64,000 nucleotides of DNA, taken from NCBI RefSeq assembly GCF_013184495.1, contig NZ_JAAOIY010000005.1:186001-250000 (forward strand), read 5' to 3'. The notes under the pieces were generated by a model. It was not told the DNA's origin and did not search any database. It saw only the letters and a list, made by a program, of their open reading frames with translations. A program made the translations under genes and the position numbers. This DNA is from Sporosarcina jiandibaonis. GTDB lineage: Bacteria; Bacillota; Bacilli; Bacillales_A; Planococcaceae. This document shows positions 63,442 through 64,000 of this stretch, piece after piece. Positions within the stretch are counted from its first letter, which is position 1; every line of letters begins with the position of its first letter.

Positions 63442-63524
63442 ATATTTTAGCAGAGAAACCCAGAAAATGAATTGGAAATTCTAAATCTTATCTTTATAGA
63501 GACTGTAAATGAATTAACTTGCAA

Positions 63525-63600
63525 TAACGGATAGCTTTACATCAAGAAAGAGTAAATCATTTTTCTTATTGAACTAACGGGGCAGGTTAGTGGAATAACA
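63525..63600. repeat. TTAGTTGAAGAA-family repeat, copy h (degraded)
   Basis: AACGGATAGCTTTACATCAAG, then TTGAACTAACGGGGCAGGTTAGTGGAA. Confidence 0.6.
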
Positions 63601-63637
63601 AGAGAAACTTGTATCTTATGAAAGGGTGAATTAGGGT

Positions 63638-63881
63638 GTGAATAAAACTTTTAAGAGGGATGTTTTTAAAGATCTCAATACATATACAGAAAAAATAAGA
63701 AGAGATATGAAAGCATCAGGTTCTGCTTTGGTTATATTATGAAAGACAATAAATTAGTACACGAATGGTATTCGGGAGAGTATCATTTTAAACCAGGGGC
63801 ATTCAAGGTTCAATGTGTACTCGGTTAGAGTTACTTATGTTGGTCTCGCAATTGCGTTTTTCAGCTTATAACCAATTTGTT
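63638..63881 (+). pseudogene. Serine-hydrolase (beta-lactamase-related) remnant
   Basis: It starts at a GTG behind AAAGGGTG. Three frames together read KASGSALVI, then KDNKLVHEWYSGEYHFKPGA, then YSVRVTYVGLAIAF, a serine-hydrolase N-terminal third broken by at least two frameshifts. The S-x-x-K active-site motif, expected as SVRK, reads SVRV. Not functional. Confidence 0.65.
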
Positions 63882-63895
63882 AGGAGTGGATACGA

Positions 63896-64000
63896 TTGAG
63901 TATTAAAAGTGAGAGAATATACCCTAATTGCCCAATTATTTCTAGAACAGTAGAAATCGGTGGACTTACTAAATCGCAGCTTATCCAGAAATTGCAACAT
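63896..64000 (+). CDS. Start of an unidentified protein (cut by window end)
   Basis: TTG at 63896 behind TAGGAGTGG opens a 35-codon frame to the edge (SIKSERIYPNCPIISRTVEI, GGLTKSQLIQKLQ). Not recognised; the frame is consistent with a real gene but may equally be a fragment. Confidence 0.45.
   Translation, partial: MSIKSERIYPNCPIISRTVEIGGLTKSQLIQKLQH

Noticed and set aside
51900..63600. CRISPR array in the repeat-rich region
   Set aside because: Repeats are irregularly spaced between genes, palindromic with variable halves, and not interleaved with uniform spacers.
1..64000. tRNA and rRNA genes
   Set aside because: No cloverleaf with a GTTCRA arm or rRNA signature was noticed; an automated scan could still find one missed by eye.

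Overview
The window looks like a piece of a low-GC Bacillota chromosome, most likely Bacillales and possibly Planococcaceae. The reasons are strong AGGAGG-type ribosome binding sites with frequent GTG/TTG starts, TPP, purine and SAM riboswitches with intrinsic terminators, RocB and AhpD-type proteins, and TAXI-TRAP transport. It is a patchwork of ordinary metabolic operons and accessory DNA, with many gene fragments and dispersed repeats. No rRNA, tRNA, CRISPR array or intact transposase was seen.

Region 1 (1-12.2 kb) is defence-like. It holds the end of mcrB, mcrC, a CBS-HEPN-like protein, a TPR protein, an M20-type peptidase, a two-gene operon of a sigma-70-like factor and a 1097-aa RecQ-like helicase, and a dynamin/Era-like GTPase. 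Region 2 (12.4-24.2 kb) is metabolic: a D-serine dehydratase/permease operon with an XRE-cupin regulator, a guanine-riboswitch-controlled nucleoside hydrolase and NupC permease, a truncated group II intron behind the nupC terminator, and a TetR regulator with a divergent amine oxidase/MFS pair that carries two palindromic operators. Region 3 (24.3-32.1 kb) is again defence-like: an mcrC fragment, a remarkable UvrD helicase / PD-(D/E)XK / LexA-type autoprotease fusion, and a 1462-aa STAND NTPase.

Region 4 (32.4-43.4 kb) holds a two-domain AhpD-like protein, a 5'-truncated acetyl-CoA synthetase, an SDR plus LLM flavin monooxygenase pair behind a TPP riboswitch with terminator, rearranged sugar-kinase fragments, two secreted M14 carboxypeptidases and RocB. 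It ends in a decayed second copy of the AhpD/synthetase block. Region 5 (43.3-49.6 kb) holds nadC plus a TAXI-TRAP transporter downstream of a palindrome that resembles a NiaR operator, a SAM-riboswitch-controlled acyl-CoA-dehydrogenase-like gene, and a broken toxin/immunity-like pair. Region 6 (49.9-51.9 kb) has a DnaQ-BRCT exonuclease and an EVE-HNH endonuclease.

Region 7 (52.3-64 kb) is a run of mostly small, unrelated genes, all on the plus strand: lipoproteins, small membrane proteins, a zinc ribbon, a HIT protein, a tyrosine recombinase, a MacB-like ABC pair, a methyltransferase, a GNAT and broken genes. Many are separated by related hairpin repeats, which gives the region a gene-cassette look. 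A different dispersed repeat of about 150 bp, with AGGTACCTGTGC-type inverted ends, occurs at least eight times from 10 to 52 kb. Base positions were counted by hand, so motif coordinates may be off by one or two.
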